A DNA stretch of 64,000 bases from CAVSUZ01 sp963795415 (GCA_963795415.1 CAWCHQ010000001.1:1-64000), one strand, 5' to 3'; counted from the first letter of the stretch, positions 36,396 through 46,016 are shown. A program made the numbers and translations. Notes: generated from the letters alone by a model not told the origin.

Positions 36396-37323
36396 ATGCA
36401 CCCCCTAGCCGACGTCGCCGAGACCCTCAATCTCCCGCGCAAGCAGGTCCGCAAAATGCTCGAACTCATGCCGGGTTACCGACGGCAAAAACTTCACCCT
36501 AAAAGACCACGATCCCGCCGACACCGCGGGCCACCTTTTCGACCGTTCCCAGGCCGACACGCTCCTTGCCGCCAGCATCCAGCGCCTGTCCGAACTTCAG
36601 GAAAAACTGTACTCCCAGAACGAGTGGTCCTTGCTCTCCGTCTTCCAGGCCATGGACGCCGCGGGCAAGGACGGCACCATCAAGCACCTCCTCAGCGGGG
36701 TGAACCCGCAAGGCGTGCAGGTCACCAGCTTCAAGGTGCCGGGCCCCGAGGAGCTTGCCCACGACTTCCTCTGGCGCTGCGTCCGGGTTCTCCCCGAACG
36801 CGGCCGCATCGGCATCTTTAACCGCAGCTACTACGAAGAGGTCCTCGTCGTTCGCGTCCACCCGGAACTTTTGCAGCGCCAGCGCATTCCCGCCGAGCTG
36901 AACGGAAAGAAATTCTGGGACCACCGCCTTGAAGCCATCACCGGGTTCGAGCGCTATCTCACTCGCCAGGGCACTATCGTCCTCAAATTCTTCCTCAACA
37001 TCTCCAAGGCTGAACAGCGCACCCGGTTCCTCGCCCGCCTGGAGGAACCCGACAAGAACTGGAAATTCAGCGCCGCCGACATGAAGGAACGTGCCTTCTG
37101 GGACGACTACCAATCCGCTTTCCAGGAAGCCATCGCCGCCACCGCCGCCCCGCACGCTCCCTGGTTCGTTGTGCCTGCAAACCACAAATGGTTCTCCCAC
37201 CTTGTCGTCGGGGCCGCGATCATCGAGGCGCTCGAAAAGCTCGATCTCAAAATCCCCGCAATGCCCGCGGAAGAACGCGAGGCGTTGGAAAAAGCCCGTA
37301 GCGAACTGGAGAACGAAACCTAA
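36396..37323 (+). CDS. ppk2: Polyphosphate kinase 2 family protein, probable frameshift near 36471
   Basis: Uses polyphosphate to phosphorylate nucleotides (or the reverse), about 300 residues. The kinase core is intact: Walker A FQAMDAAGKDGTIKH, Walker B-like RGRIGIFNRSYYEEVLVVRVHP and the lid region FFLNISKAEQRTRFL. The N-terminal family sequence VTDGKNFTLKDHDPADTAG is in this frame but has no start codon behind it. ATG 36396 (MHPLADVAETLNLPRKQVRK) is in another frame and would join if one C at 36471-36472 were absent. One extra base at the 5' end is therefore suspected. It lies one base before the MFS gene. Confidence 0.85.
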
Positions 37324-37324
37324 A

Positions 37325-38599
37325 ATGCGCTTCCGCTGGTGGATGGTCTGGCTGCTGATCGGCCCGATCACCTTTGTCATGTCGCTCGACCGCACCGCGA
37401 TCGTGGTTGCCGCCCCCGTCATTCAGAAGGAATACGGCTTTTCCCTGGTGGAGATGTCGCTGATACTGACAAGTTTCTCCTGGACCTATGCCTTTCTTCA
37501 GGTCCCCGCCGGCTGGCTTGCCGAGCGCATCGGCCCCCGCCGCGCCCTCTACTGGGCCAACCTGCTCTGGTCGCTGCTGACCGCCGCCACGCCGCTGGGC
37601 TTCAGCGTCCCCTCCTTCATCGCCATCCGCACCGCCCTTGGTGTCGGGCAATCCGCCGACTGGCCCTCATCCGTGCTGGCACTGCGCCGCTGGTTCCCCA
37701 AAAAGGAGCGCGCCAAGGGCAACTCTGTCCTGCTCGGCGGCCTCTATCTCGGCCCGATCATTGCCGCCCCGATCACCACGGCCGTTATGCTCAGCTTCGG
37801 TTGGCGCTTCGTTTTCTACGCCTTCGGCGTGATCGGCATCCTCCTCGGCTTCGCCTGGTGGATCGTCTTTCGGGACGACCCAAGCCAGCACCCGCGCGTC
37901 TCCCCCGAGGAAGCCGCCCTGATCACCGCCGAACGCGAGCCCGAGCCACCCTCTACCCCGCCCGGCGCTCTGCCCGCCCTGTTCCGCTCCGGCCAGTTCT
38001 GGGCCATCGGCGTGCAGTATTTCTTTCTGATCCTGATCCAGAGCTTCTACACGACCTGGCTGCCCACGTACCTCGTGCAGGCGCGCCATTTCTCCCTGAA
38101 ATCCATGGGCATCTTCGCCTCCCTGCCCTGGGTCGCGCTGTTCTGCATGGTCTTCATCGCGGGCGGTATCGCCGACCGGCGCCTGCACGCCACCGGCTCG
38201 GCTTGGCACGCCCGCGTGCCAGCCGCCATCGCCGGTTTCGTCATCAGCGCCGGCGCGCTGATCCTCGCCGCCGAGACCCCGAACATTCCCTTGATGGTCG
38301 CGCTGCTTTGCATCTCGCTAGGCGCCATCGGACTGACCCAGGTCTCCATCTGGTCGTCCTGCCAGGACATCGGGGGCGCCGCGACCGGCATCGTCACCGG
38401 CTGGGCCAATTTCCTGGGCAACGCATCCGGCTTCGTGGGTCCCGTGATCACCGCCTTCCTTGTGCGCGCCTTCGGCGGCTGGTCCGGCGCACTGCTCACG
38501 ATCGCTCTTGCTGGCCTCTGCGGCGCAATACTCTGGCTGTTCGTGCACCCCGAACGGCCGCTGAGAATTTCCCAACCGCTAGTCACCCGCCCAGCCTGA
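37325..38599 (+). CDS. MFS transporter, anion:cation symporter (ACS) type
   Basis: A 424-residue inner-membrane permease with twelve hydrophobic segments in two halves. The first half has MSLDRTAIVVAAPVIQKEYGF and the MFS loop WLAERIGPRRALYWA; the second has YFFLILIQSFYTTWLPTYLVQ and GGIADRRLHATG. The pattern fits the ACS group, which takes up hexonates, hexuronates or other organic anions with protons. It begins one base after the ppk2 stop, with ATG 37325. The precise substrate is not readable. Confidence 0.9.
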   Translation: MRFRWWMVWLLIGPITFVMSLDRTAIVVAAPVIQKEYGFSLVEMSLILTSFSWTYAFLQVPAGWLAERIGPRRALYWANLLWSLLTAATPLGFSVPSFIAIRTALGVGQSADWPSSVLALRRWFPKKERAKGNSVLLGGLYLGPIIAAPITTAVMLSFGWRFVFYAFGVIGILLGFAWWIVFRDDPSQHPRVSPEEAALITAEREPEPPSTPPGALPALFRSGQFWAIGVQYFFLILIQSFYTTWLPTYLVQARHFSLKSMGIFASLPWVALFCMVFIAGGIADRRLHATGSAWHARVPAAIAGFVISAGALILAAETPNIPLMVALLCISLGAIGLTQVSIWSSCQDIGGAATGIVTGWANFLGNASGFVGPVITAFLVRAFGGWSGALLTIALAGLCGAILWLFVHPERPLRISQPLVTRPA

Positions 38600-38625
38600 T
38601 ATCAAACCGCACTCAAACGAACCGC

Positions 38626-38680
38626 GTCATTGCGAGGAGTAGCCGCTTTCGCCAGCGAAAGCGGCGGGACGAAGCAATCT
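38626..38680. repeat. Dispersed palindromic repeat (REP-like)
   Basis: Framework gtcattgcgagg ... agccgctttcgccagcgaaagcggc (an inner hairpin of ten base pairs) ... cgaagcaatct. It occupies most of the gap between two convergent genes and could stabilise both transcripts' 3' ends. Confidence 0.88.
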
Positions 38681-38725
38681 CCCCCGAGAGCCGCACAGCG
38701 CCAGCCATGGCGAAAAGTGCGCGGA

Positions 38726-40756
38726 TCATATCAGCAGCCTCTCCGGCTCCACCTCACGCTCCGGCGTAGGCTCGTCTGCCAATCTGACAGCACCGCACGC
38801 GAGCAGGAAGTCCGCGATCGCGTCATAGGTTCCAGGCTTGCGCGTGGGGTCGCACTCATCTCCACGGGGCACAAAAATTACCGTCTCGTACCGCGCGCGG
38901 GTCAGCAGTACGCGGTAGGTGTTTATTTGGTTGGCAATCGCCTCTGGTTGGCGGACAGACTGCCACTTTGTCCCACGGAAGCTTCGCGCCAGCCAGTCAG
39001 CGTGCCCCGCCTTACGGATCAGATCCGCGTCCCAGCAGAGTCCGACATAGTCCAGTTCCAACCCCTGGCAGCTGAACTCCGTCGCCAGCAGCTCCAGTGC
39101 GTCAGAGGCACGAACGTCATCGGGAAAACGGTCCAGAAACCAATGCGCAACGGCAGAAGCCTCCATATGTGGTAGTTCCGCTCCGAATCCCTCCGCACGC
39201 AACCGCTTGGCACCGGAGCTTGCGAGCAGCCCCGCTCGCCGCAACCCTCGCGCGTGCGCACGCAGCCAGCAACGCATCGCAGCCGATTCGCGAGTGAGCA
39301 GGAACGGGAGATCCCCGGCTTCTTTTGCGATCGCCGCCGCTGCCTCCGCGTCTCCGGTCAACACTTGATCCACCCAGGCAGTGGCAGCGGTACTGCGGAG
39401 TTGGCGTAACGGTACGTCCAAATGCAGGGCGCCGATTGCCTGCAAGTCGGCCAACGCGCCCAAACGCTGACGTGGATCGGTCGTGCTTAGCAAATCCGGA
39501 GCTGCTCGCACGGACCAGGCAACACCAGCTGCCGCAGCCTGCCGCAGTGCGTTACCCCACTCGGCGAGGCCGCCCTCACCGTCATGAATTTCCTGCCCGC
39601 CGCCGACCAGGCAGACGACAGCACAAAATCCGTCATGGCGTGCCATCGCTTCCAATAGATGCGCGGGTTCCGATCGGCTGAGCCGCACCGCTTTGTCGCG
39701 CGTCTTTGCCTTCGCCCAGGCAGCCGACCAGCAACGCTGCGCTTCGTCGATCACCACGATACGCTCAGCCGGTACTTCCATCGGATGCAGAACATAATGG
39801 TCGCGGAATTTCGGCAGGGCCTGGATCGCGCTCAGCATTTTTTGGCCGGCGGCGCGGCGCTCGGCGCCACAATCAACCGCGTCGCGGGTCAGCGCTTCGC
39901 GGAGCACGTGCACCAGCGTCGGGTTGCCGGTCAGGTAGGTGCCGCGCCCTCCATCTTCCGCGCCAAATATTGTGTCCAGTCCACAAAGCGTTTTGCCCGC
40001 ACTAGGGATACCGGTAACGAACATAATCAGGCGTCGTCTATATGCACGTGCTCGCGCGACCTCGGCAAGGATCGCCTCCGTAGTGGCGTGCAGATTGATC
40101 GCATCGCTTCGGGCCGCACGAATTTCCGCAACGCCGTGCTTCGCGTAGAGCATGCAGGCGGCGTCCACAATCGTCCGTACGGGACGGTAGGGTGCGCCGA
40201 GCCAGGCATCAGCGTCGAGCGGTTGTGCCGCCTGCGCCATATGCCGGTCCAATTCGCGCAGTAGAGCAGGCAGGGTAAGCGCGTTGGCATCCAATGTCTT
40301 AGCGACGAAACGTCCAAAAGGAAGCGGCAGAGGCGCCGGGGCGACGAACCCATGTTCGGCAACCAGGATCGGCACGATCGGGTGCGCGCGGCAACCCGCA
40401 TGGAAGTCGTGCAGATCGATCGCGTAATCCTCGACCTGAAGTCGATCAGCTAACAGATGCGAGCTGGCGCCTGCCTTGATTTCCAGCACCAGGATGGCGC
40501 ATCCCGTCAGCAGGATGACGTCTGGCCGGCTTCCCAGGCGCAGCATGGGATATTCGAGAAGCACGCGCCATCCGGCTGCTTCCGGAAGAGCGGCCAACGC
40601 CGGCCGCAGCATTGCAATGGTTGCGTCCCACGCCCGGAGCTGTTGCGCCTCGTTCAGGCGAAAATGCCGGATTTGCGCCATAGCGAGCCTGCCGATGATT
40701 TCGTCAGTGGGCGTCCCCAAGAACTCTCTAGCCGTGCCCAACCAGAAAGAAGTCAT
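38726..40756 (-). CDS. PD-(D/E)XK nuclease-like domain fused to DUF2075 ATPase
   Basis: A 676-residue protein with no close functional label. The N-terminal 150 residues carry a restriction-nuclease-like core: LLEYPMLRLGSRPDVILL followed by ILVLEIKAG, placing D...ExK as in the PD-(D/E)XK fold. The rest is a superfamily 1 helicase-like DUF2075 ATPase with Walker A GIPSAGKT, Walker B VVIDEAQR, and late motifs GLELDYVGLCW and NTYRVLLTRARYETVIFVP. Start ATG 40754-40756 has a ggcgga Shine-Dalgarno. Such nuclease-helicase proteins are often anti-phage or DNA-repair factors; this role is inference. No other defence gene adjoins it. Confidence 0.82.
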   Translation of the reverse strand: MTSFWLGTAREFLGTPTDEIIGRLAMAQIRHFRLNEAQQLRAWDATIAMLRPALAALPEAAGWRVLLEYPMLRLGSRPDVILLTGCAILVLEIKAGASSHLLADRLQVEDYAIDLHDFHAGCRAHPIVPILVAEHGFVAPAPLPLPFGRFVAKTLDANALTLPALLRELDRHMAQAAQPLDADAWLGAPYRPVRTIVDAACMLYAKHGVAEIRAARSDAINLHATTEAILAEVARARAYRRRLIMFVTGIPSAGKTLCGLDTIFGAEDGGRGTYLTGNPTLVHVLREALTRDAVDCGAERRAAGQKMLSAIQALPKFRDHYVLHPMEVPAERIVVIDEAQRCWSAAWAKAKTRDKAVRLSRSEPAHLLEAMARHDGFCAVVCLVGGGQEIHDGEGGLAEWGNALRQAAAAGVAWSVRAAPDLLSTTDPRQRLGALADLQAIGALHLDVPLRQLRSTAATAWVDQVLTGDAEAAAAIAKEAGDLPFLLTRESAAMRCWLRAHARGLRRAGLLASSGAKRLRAEGFGAELPHMEASAVAHWFLDRFPDDVRASDALELLATEFSCQGLELDYVGLCWDADLIRKAGHADWLARSFRGTKWQSVRQPEAIANQINTYRVLLTRARYETVIFVPRGDECDPTRKPGTYDAIADFLLACGAVRLADEPTPEREVEPERLLI

Positions 40757-40980
40757 GGATAATCCGCCATTGCAATAAGTCCTGAATACAACACGTTCTG
40801 GGATAGCTACGCAAAAAGACGTCTTCTTGCGACAACAAATTGCCAACCTACTGGCTTAGATTCGATGCAAAACAAGTTTTGTCTCAGAAAACCTTTTGCC
40901 GCCTGAAACCCCGCCGCCCAGGACTAGCGAGACTCAAACGCTTCCTGTAGATTAACGGCATTACAGAAAGGGAATATTCC

Positions 40981-42021
40981 ATGCACTTCACAAGGCGGGC
41001 GGCGCTATTCGCGGCGACGGCGGCACTTGGCGCCAGCTCTCTCGGACCCACGATGGCCCGCGCGGAAGACGAGCAACAACTCTACGACGTCGCCAAGAAG
41101 GAAGGCCACGTAACCTGGTACTCGGGATACCTCAACCAGCCCATCTGCGACACAATCGGCCACGCATTCACCCAGAAATATCCCGGCATCCGCGTCGATG
41201 TCACCAAAACCACCTCGGAGGTCGCCTTTCAGCGCGCCATGCAGGACATCAATGCGGGCGCCGTGCAGGCGGACGTCTTCAGCAGCACCGACGCCAGCCA
41301 CATGTCCTATCTGATCGATCACGGGAAGTTGGTGAAATACACCCCGCCGAACGCCTCGGGCCTCGTTCCCGCGCTCCGTGATTTCAACGGTGGCGGATAC
41401 TACTTCCCCGGCTGGGTAGGACTCGTTGCGATCATGTATAACACCAAGAAGGTTTCGGAAGCGGACTCGCCCAAAGACTGGCCCGACCTCACCGACCCGA
41501 AATGGAAAAATCAGATCGCCTTCGGCAGTCCGAACTACAGCGGGCTCGTGGCCGTGTGGACCGTCGGCATGACCGAGAAATACGGTTGGGACTTCTTCGA
41601 AAAGCTGAACAACCTCAACCCGCTGATCGGACGCTCCATCGACGATGCCGTGGCTGTGCTCAACGCCGGCGAACGTCAGGTCGCTATCTGCAGCGCCGCC
41701 TCTGCGCTGCGCAGCGCCGCAACGGGCAATCCGCTGGCCGTCAACTACGCAACGTCGTTCTCTCTGGTCGATTTCTCGCCTGTCGCGATCCTCAAGGATT
41801 CGCACAGCCCGAACGCCGCGAAGCTTCTGGTCAATTTCATGGCGGGTCCCGAATACTCGCAAATCCTCGCCAAGAATTTCGAGCAGCCGCTGCGTTCGGA
41901 TGTGGCCCCGCCGAAAGGTGCCAAATCGCTCGCTGAGCTCACGCTGTTCCAGCCCAAACTCGAAGACATCATAAAAATGCTTCCAGGCCTCAAGAACAAA
42001 TGGCGCGACACGTTCGGTTGA
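40981..42021 (+). CDS. ABC transporter substrate-binding protein (Fbp/iron(III)-type fold)
   Basis: Periplasmic binding protein of 346 residues in the FbpA/PotD-like class. A signal peptide with two Arg (FTRRAALFAATAALGA) ends near ARAED. Family blocks are KKEGHVTWYSGY, FTQKYPGIRVDVTK, GKLVKYTPPNA, FPGWVGLVAIMYNTKKV and LVNFMAGPEYSQILA. The Shine-Dalgarno aaaggga lies at 40965-40971. It opens a transporter operon with a fused permease and an ATPase. The ligand could be ferric iron, a polyamine or an organic phosphonate/acid; the RraA-like gene downstream hints at an organic substrate. Confidence 0.9.
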   Translation: MHFTRRAALFAATAALGASSLGPTMARAEDEQQLYDVAKKEGHVTWYSGYLNQPICDTIGHAFTQKYPGIRVDVTKTTSEVAFQRAMQDINAGAVQADVFSSTDASHMSYLIDHGKLVKYTPPNASGLVPALRDFNGGGYYFPGWVGLVAIMYNTKKVSEADSPKDWPDLTDPKWKNQIAFGSPNYSGLVAVWTVGMTEKYGWDFFEKLNNLNPLIGRSIDDAVAVLNAGERQVAICSAASALRSAATGNPLAVNYATSFSLVDFSPVAILKDSHSPNAAKLLVNFMAGPEYSQILAKNFEQPLRSDVAPPKGAKSLAELTLFQPKLEDIIKMLPGLKNKWRDTFG

Positions 42022-42046
42022 GCACCCGGCGGCCAAACTGCCCCGT

Positions 42047-43792
42047 ATGAGCCTTACGCATTCACCGCCGCTGCGGGACGCACTCCCGCGACAGCGTACT
42101 CCATTTGCCACGCGACTGCGCCGCCGTCTGGACATGGCGACACTGGTCTTCGCCTTCGCCATCCTCGTCCTGATATTCCTCATCGTCGCTCCAGTCGCGC
42201 GCCTGCTCGTTTCCAGTTTCCAATCAACCGATACCGGTGCCTTCACTTTCGAAAACTACGTCATCGCATGGGGGCATTCGCGCGACCTCATCGCCGTCGG
42301 CAATTCGCTCCGTTACGCGCTTGAGGTAACGATCCTCTCGGGCGTTTTCGCAGTACCGATTGCCTGGGGCGTGTCACGCACCGACATGCCCGCCAAGGGC
42401 CTCGTCCGCGCCCTCATTCTCGGCGCCTTCATCACGCCCCCCTATCTCGGCGCAATCGGCTGGATCCTGCTCGGCGGTCCCAATGCCGGCTGGCTGAACC
42501 GCGTGTGGATGACACTCACCGGCAGCAGCGGCGGCTTCATGAGCGTCTATAGTTTCGGAGGGCTGGTACTCGTCACGGCCCTCTACGCGTTCCCGTACAT
42601 ATTCGTCTTCACCTCCGCCGCCCTCGACCTGGTCTCCTCCGAAATGGAAGAGGCTGCCAACATTCTGGGCGCCGGCGGGTTGCGCACCATCTTCCGCATC
42701 ACCTTGCCGCTGGTCCTGCCGGCAATCCTGGGTGGTGCGACCATCGTCTTTCTCGATACCGTCGCCCTGTTTGGCACGCCTGCGATCATCGCATTGCCGG
42801 CGCGGATCCGGGTGATGACGCTGGTGCTTTGGCAATTCTTCGAGTTTCCGGTGCGCGCGGAAGCGGCGGCCGCGTACGCGATCCCACTGGTCGTGATCAC
42901 CGTCGCGATGTTTACCCTGCAGCGGATGTTGCTGGGCCGCAAGGGATACGTGGCGCTCACCGGCAAGGGCGGCGGCAGACGCCCTGCGCAGCTCGGCCCC
43001 TGGCGCTGGCTGGTGCTTGCCTACGCGCTGTTCGTGGTGGCGCTGGCGGTGATCCTGCCGTACGCGGCACTGGCGCAAGCAGCGTTCAGCCGGGCCTGGG
43101 GACTTGGCCTGAGCTGGGGAAATTTCACCCTCAACAATTTCCGCACCCTGCTGTTCGAGGCCAATTCCAGGCAGACGATCATCCACAGCTTCACCTATTC
43201 GGCGGCGGCGGCATGCCTCGCGGTCGCGCTCGCGTTGATCATCGCTTACATCGTCACCCGCCGGCTGGTGCGCGGTGGCGGTATGCTCAGCATCCTGTGC
43301 ATGGCGCCACTGGTTATTCCCGGCATCGTGCTCGGCGTCGCCTTCTATGCCACCTATGCGCCTCCGCCGATCGCCCTTTACGGGACCGCCGCAATCCTGG
43401 TGATCGGCTACACCACACGCTTTCTCCCGATCGCTTACGTCAACGCCTCGGCTGGCATGCGCTCGCTCAACCCGGAAATGGAGGAAGCGGTCCGCATCCT
43501 CGGCGGCGGCCGGCTGAGGGCGATGGCCCGGGTCGTCGTACCACTACTGAAAACAAATCTGGTCGGCTCCTGGCTGCTGGTATTCATCCCCGCCACGCGC
43601 GAACTGAGCACGGCCATCTTCCTGGTGGGCGCGCGCACACGGGTGATTTCGGTGATGATGCTGGACCTGAGTGAAAACGGCAGTTTCGAAACCTTGGCCG
43701 CTCTCGGCTTTCTGCTCCTCGCCGCAACCATCATGATTGTGCTGACAGGATACAAAATCGTGGGGCGTGACTTCATGCTCCGGCGGTCATGA
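42047..43792 (+). CDS. ABC transporter permease, fused two-domain (FbpB type)
   Basis: Inner-membrane permease of 581 residues made of two homologous permease halves, as in FbpB. Each half has an EAA loop contacting the ATPase: EEAANILGAGGLRTIFRITLPLVLP in the first, and EEAVRILGGGRLRAMARVVVPLLKT in the second (quoted in parts). About twelve hydrophobic segments are present. It starts 25 bases after the binding-protein gene and overlaps the ATPase gene by four bases. Confidence 0.92.
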   Translation: MSLTHSPPLRDALPRQRTPFATRLRRRLDMATLVFAFAILVLIFLIVAPVARLLVSSFQSTDTGAFTFENYVIAWGHSRDLIAVGNSLRYALEVTILSGVFAVPIAWGVSRTDMPAKGLVRALILGAFITPPYLGAIGWILLGGPNAGWLNRVWMTLTGSSGGFMSVYSFGGLVLVTALYAFPYIFVFTSAALDLVSSEMEEAANILGAGGLRTIFRITLPLVLPAILGGATIVFLDTVALFGTPAIIALPARIRVMTLVLWQFFEFPVRAEAAAAYAIPLVVITVAMFTLQRMLLGRKGYVALTGKGGGRRPAQLGPWRWLVLAYALFVVALAVILPYAALAQAAFSRAWGLGLSWGNFTLNNFRTLLFEANSRQTIIHSFTYSAAAACLAVALALIIAYIVTRRLVRGGGMLSILCMAPLVIPGIVLGVAFYATYAPPPIALYGTAAILVIGYTTRFLPIAYVNASAGMRSLNPEMEEAVRILGGGRLRAMARVVVPLLKTNLVGSWLLVFIPATRELSTAIFLVGARTRVISVMMLDLSENGSFETLAALGFLLLAATIMIVLTGYKIVGRDFMLRRS

Positions 43793-44889
43793 GCGGGCGC
43801 GAAGGCGCTCCGCAACCGCGCCTCGCGTTGCGGCAGATCACCTGCGCTTTCGGACGCATGCTCGCGGTCGATCGGCTGGATCTGGACATCGCGCCGGGAG
43901 AGTTCGTCTCGCTGCTCGGGCCTTCCGGCTGCGGCAAGACAACCACCCTGCGCATGATCGCAGGCTTCGTGCGCCCCACCGGCGGCACAATCGCAATGGA
44001 CGGGAACGTGATCTCGTCAGCCGATTCGACGCTTCCGCCCGAACGGCGGCAGATGTCGATGATCTTCCAGAGCTACGCCATTTGGCCGAACATGACCGTG
44101 GCCGAGAACGTTGCCTTCGGCTTGCGGCTGCGCCGCCTGGATCGCGCAGCGGTACGCGCGAAAGTCATGGAGATGCTGGAGACAGTGCGCCTCGCCCAGC
44201 TCGGTGATCGCTATCCGGCGGAACTATCGGGCGGGCAGCAGCAGCGCGTGGCGCTCGCTCGCGCCATGGTCATACAGCCGCGCGTGCTGTTGCTCGACGA
44301 GCCGCTTTCCAACCTTGACGCCAACCTGCGCGAGGAGATGCGGTTCGAGATTCGCCGCCTGCACGATGAGTTCCATTTCACCACAGTCTATGTGACGCAT
44401 GATCAGGGCGAGGCGATGGTGACGTCAGACCGCATTGCCGTCATGAACGCCGGCCGGATCGAGCAAATCGACGCGCCCTATCTGCTTTACAGCAAGCCCA
44501 GGACCCGTTTCGTTGCAGGATTTGTCGGTCGTACCAACCTGCTCTCCGGGACATGCAACGGAACAACCGTCGCGTTCGATCGGTTCACCTTGCCGCGTGG
44601 GCTGTTCGAAAACGCCGGACAGACACTCGCCGGCGAAACGCTGTTTTCGATCCGGCCGCAGAGCATCTCCCTTCGCCGTGCCCCGGTCGACGCCCGCGAA
44701 CCTGCCTGTCTCGTTCAAGGCCGGCTGGTGCAGCGTACCTTCCTCGGCGAGACGTGGGATTACGTCGTCTCGCCCGCCGAAAGCGACGTTAGATTGAAGG
44801 TCGCCACTCCGCCATTCGAGGTATTCGATGTGGGCGAGAAGGTGTGGCTTGAATTCGACCCGCTGCAGATGGCGGCTATCGAATCGTAA
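43789..44889 (+). CDS. ABC transporter ATP-binding protein (FbpC/PotA-like)
   Basis: The ATPase of the importer, 366 residues. It shows Walker A GPSGCGKT, Q-loop FQSYAIWPNMT, signature LSGGQQQR, Walker B VLLLDEPLSNLD and H-loop VTHDQGEA. The C-terminal 120 residues form a TOBE regulatory domain (LFSIRPQSISLRR). The start overlaps the permease stop (ATGA). The three genes at 40.98-44.89 kb make a complete importer. Confidence 0.94.
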   Translation: MSGREGAPQPRLALRQITCAFGRMLAVDRLDLDIAPGEFVSLLGPSGCGKTTTLRMIAGFVRPTGGTIAMDGNVISSADSTLPPERRQMSMIFQSYAIWPNMTVAENVAFGLRLRRLDRAAVRAKVMEMLETVRLAQLGDRYPAELSGGQQQRVALARAMVIQPRVLLLDEPLSNLDANLREEMRFEIRRLHDEFHFTTVYVTHDQGEAMVTSDRIAVMNAGRIEQIDAPYLLYSKPRTRFVAGFVGRTNLLSGTCNGTTVAFDRFTLPRGLFENAGQTLAGETLFSIRPQSISLRRAPVDAREPACLVQGRLVQRTFLGETWDYVVSPAESDVRLKVATPPFEVFDVGEKVWLEFDPLQMAAIES

Positions 44890-44952
44890 TTTCCCCACCG
44901 CTGTCATCGCGAGGCGCGGCACCCCACCTCGTCACCTACAAAGGGAAGCCTC

Positions 44953-45624
44953 ATGCCCAAATACGAAGTCGCCCCCATGCCGACCCAGATCAGCCCCGAG
45001 GTCATCGCCCTTCTCGAAAAGACCGAAACCGCAACCGTCGGCCATTGGCGCCACTGGGGCTTCTGCGACCGCCGCATCCACGCGCTGCTTCCCAACCGCC
45101 GGGTCGGTGGCACCGCGATCACGATCGCCATCCCCGGCCCGGACTCCACTCTGCTTCATCACGTTCTCGGCCTGCTACGCCCTGGCGACATCCTCGTGGT
45201 GGATCGCCTCGGCGATGACCGTCACGCCTGTTGGGGCGGCGGCGTGACCGTCGCCGCTAAGACCGCGGGCGCCAAGGCCGGCGTCGTCGATGGTCCCTGC
45301 ACTGATCTGGAAGAAATAACCGCCTCGGACTTCCCGATGTGGTGCCGCGGCCTCGCCCCGATCACGACCCGCCTCTACGACCTCGGCGGCCGCCTCAACC
45401 ATCCCGTCTGCATCGGTGGAGCGGTCGTCATGCCAGGTGACGCCGTGCTGTGCGACGAAAGCGGCGTGCTCATCCTTGGTCCGCACGAAGCCGAAGCCGA
45501 AGCCCGTGAGGCTATCGCGCGTCAGGAACGCGGCCTCGCCACCCAGGCCAAGGTCGCCGCCGGTGCAAAGCTCGGAGAACTCTCCGGTGCCTCTGCAAAA
45601 ATCGGATCGGCGCTGCAGAGCTGA
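44953..45624 (+). CDS. RraA family protein (aldolase-like), altered active-site motif
   Basis: A 223-residue protein in the RraA / 4-hydroxy-4-methyl-2-oxoglutarate aldolase family. Family blocks are RVGGTAITIAIPGPDS, LRPGDILVVDRLGDDRHACWGG and VMPGDAVLCDESGVLILG. The class II aldolase members carry an invariant Arg in a DGxxRD motif; here it reads VVDGPCTDLEEI, with Thr in place of Arg while the metal-binding Asp remains. This argues against standard pyruvate aldolase activity. It follows the ABC importer by 63 bases, so it may act on the imported compound. Confidence 0.86.
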   Translation: MPKYEVAPMPTQISPEVIALLEKTETATVGHWRHWGFCDRRIHALLPNRRVGGTAITIAIPGPDSTLLHHVLGLLRPGDILVVDRLGDDRHACWGGGVTVAAKTAGAKAGVVDGPCTDLEEITASDFPMWCRGLAPITTRLYDLGGRLNHPVCIGGAVVMPGDAVLCDESGVLILGPHEAEAEAREAIARQERGLATQAKVAAGAKLGELSGASAKIGSALQS

Positions 45625-45632
45625 AAGGACCG

Positions 45633-46016
45633 CTACCACCCCCAGGGACCGAACGGTCCCCACGGCCCCCAGTTCATCGAATTGAGCTGCGCTGCCTGCT
45701 CCTGAATCACCGCCGTCTGCCGCTGCACCTTCAGCGCGGCATACCGCTGATACGCGGTCTCATCCCCCACATAGATACAGCCGCAATGATTGGGATCGGA
45801 ATAAATCCACACCAGTTTGCCGTCCCGCATCATGCGCACCAGCTCGTTCGGCGGCAAGGTGTTGGCCGAGGCAGCACGTTCCGGCGTGTTGATAGGCAGA
45901 ATCCGAAACCCGCCAGCCGACAGCATCTCCTCCTGCTCGGCTGCAATCTGCGCCGCACAACCCGCTACACCCAGCGTTAGGCCAAGCGCAACAGCGGCTG
46001 TGAGCGCGCGCGGCAT
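45633..46016 (-). CDS. Small lipoprotein with Trp/Gly/Pro tail
   Basis: An exported lipoprotein of about 127 residues with no family recognised. The signal (MPRALTAAVALGLTLGVAGC) ends in a lipobox GVAGC. The middle (LPPNELVRMMRDGKLVWIYSDPNHCGCIYVGDE) has a CGC pair and resembles proteins of alphaproteobacteria annotated as hypothetical. The extreme C-terminus is built of WGPWGPFGPWGW. The ATG at 46016 touches the stop region of the amidohydrolase gene upstream, so it may be co-transcribed. A role is not known. Confidence 0.75.
   Translation of the reverse strand: MPRALTAAVALGLTLGVAGCAAQIAAEQEEMLSAGGFRILPINTPERAASANTLPPNELVRMMRDGKLVWIYSDPNHCGCIYVGDETAYQRYAALKVQRQTAVIQEQAAQLNSMNWGPWGPFGPWGW

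Noticed and set aside
37339..38769. 476-codon plus-strand frame with many Arg/His
   Set aside because: It is a frame-shifted shadow of the MFS permease, whose true frame has clear helices and family motifs.
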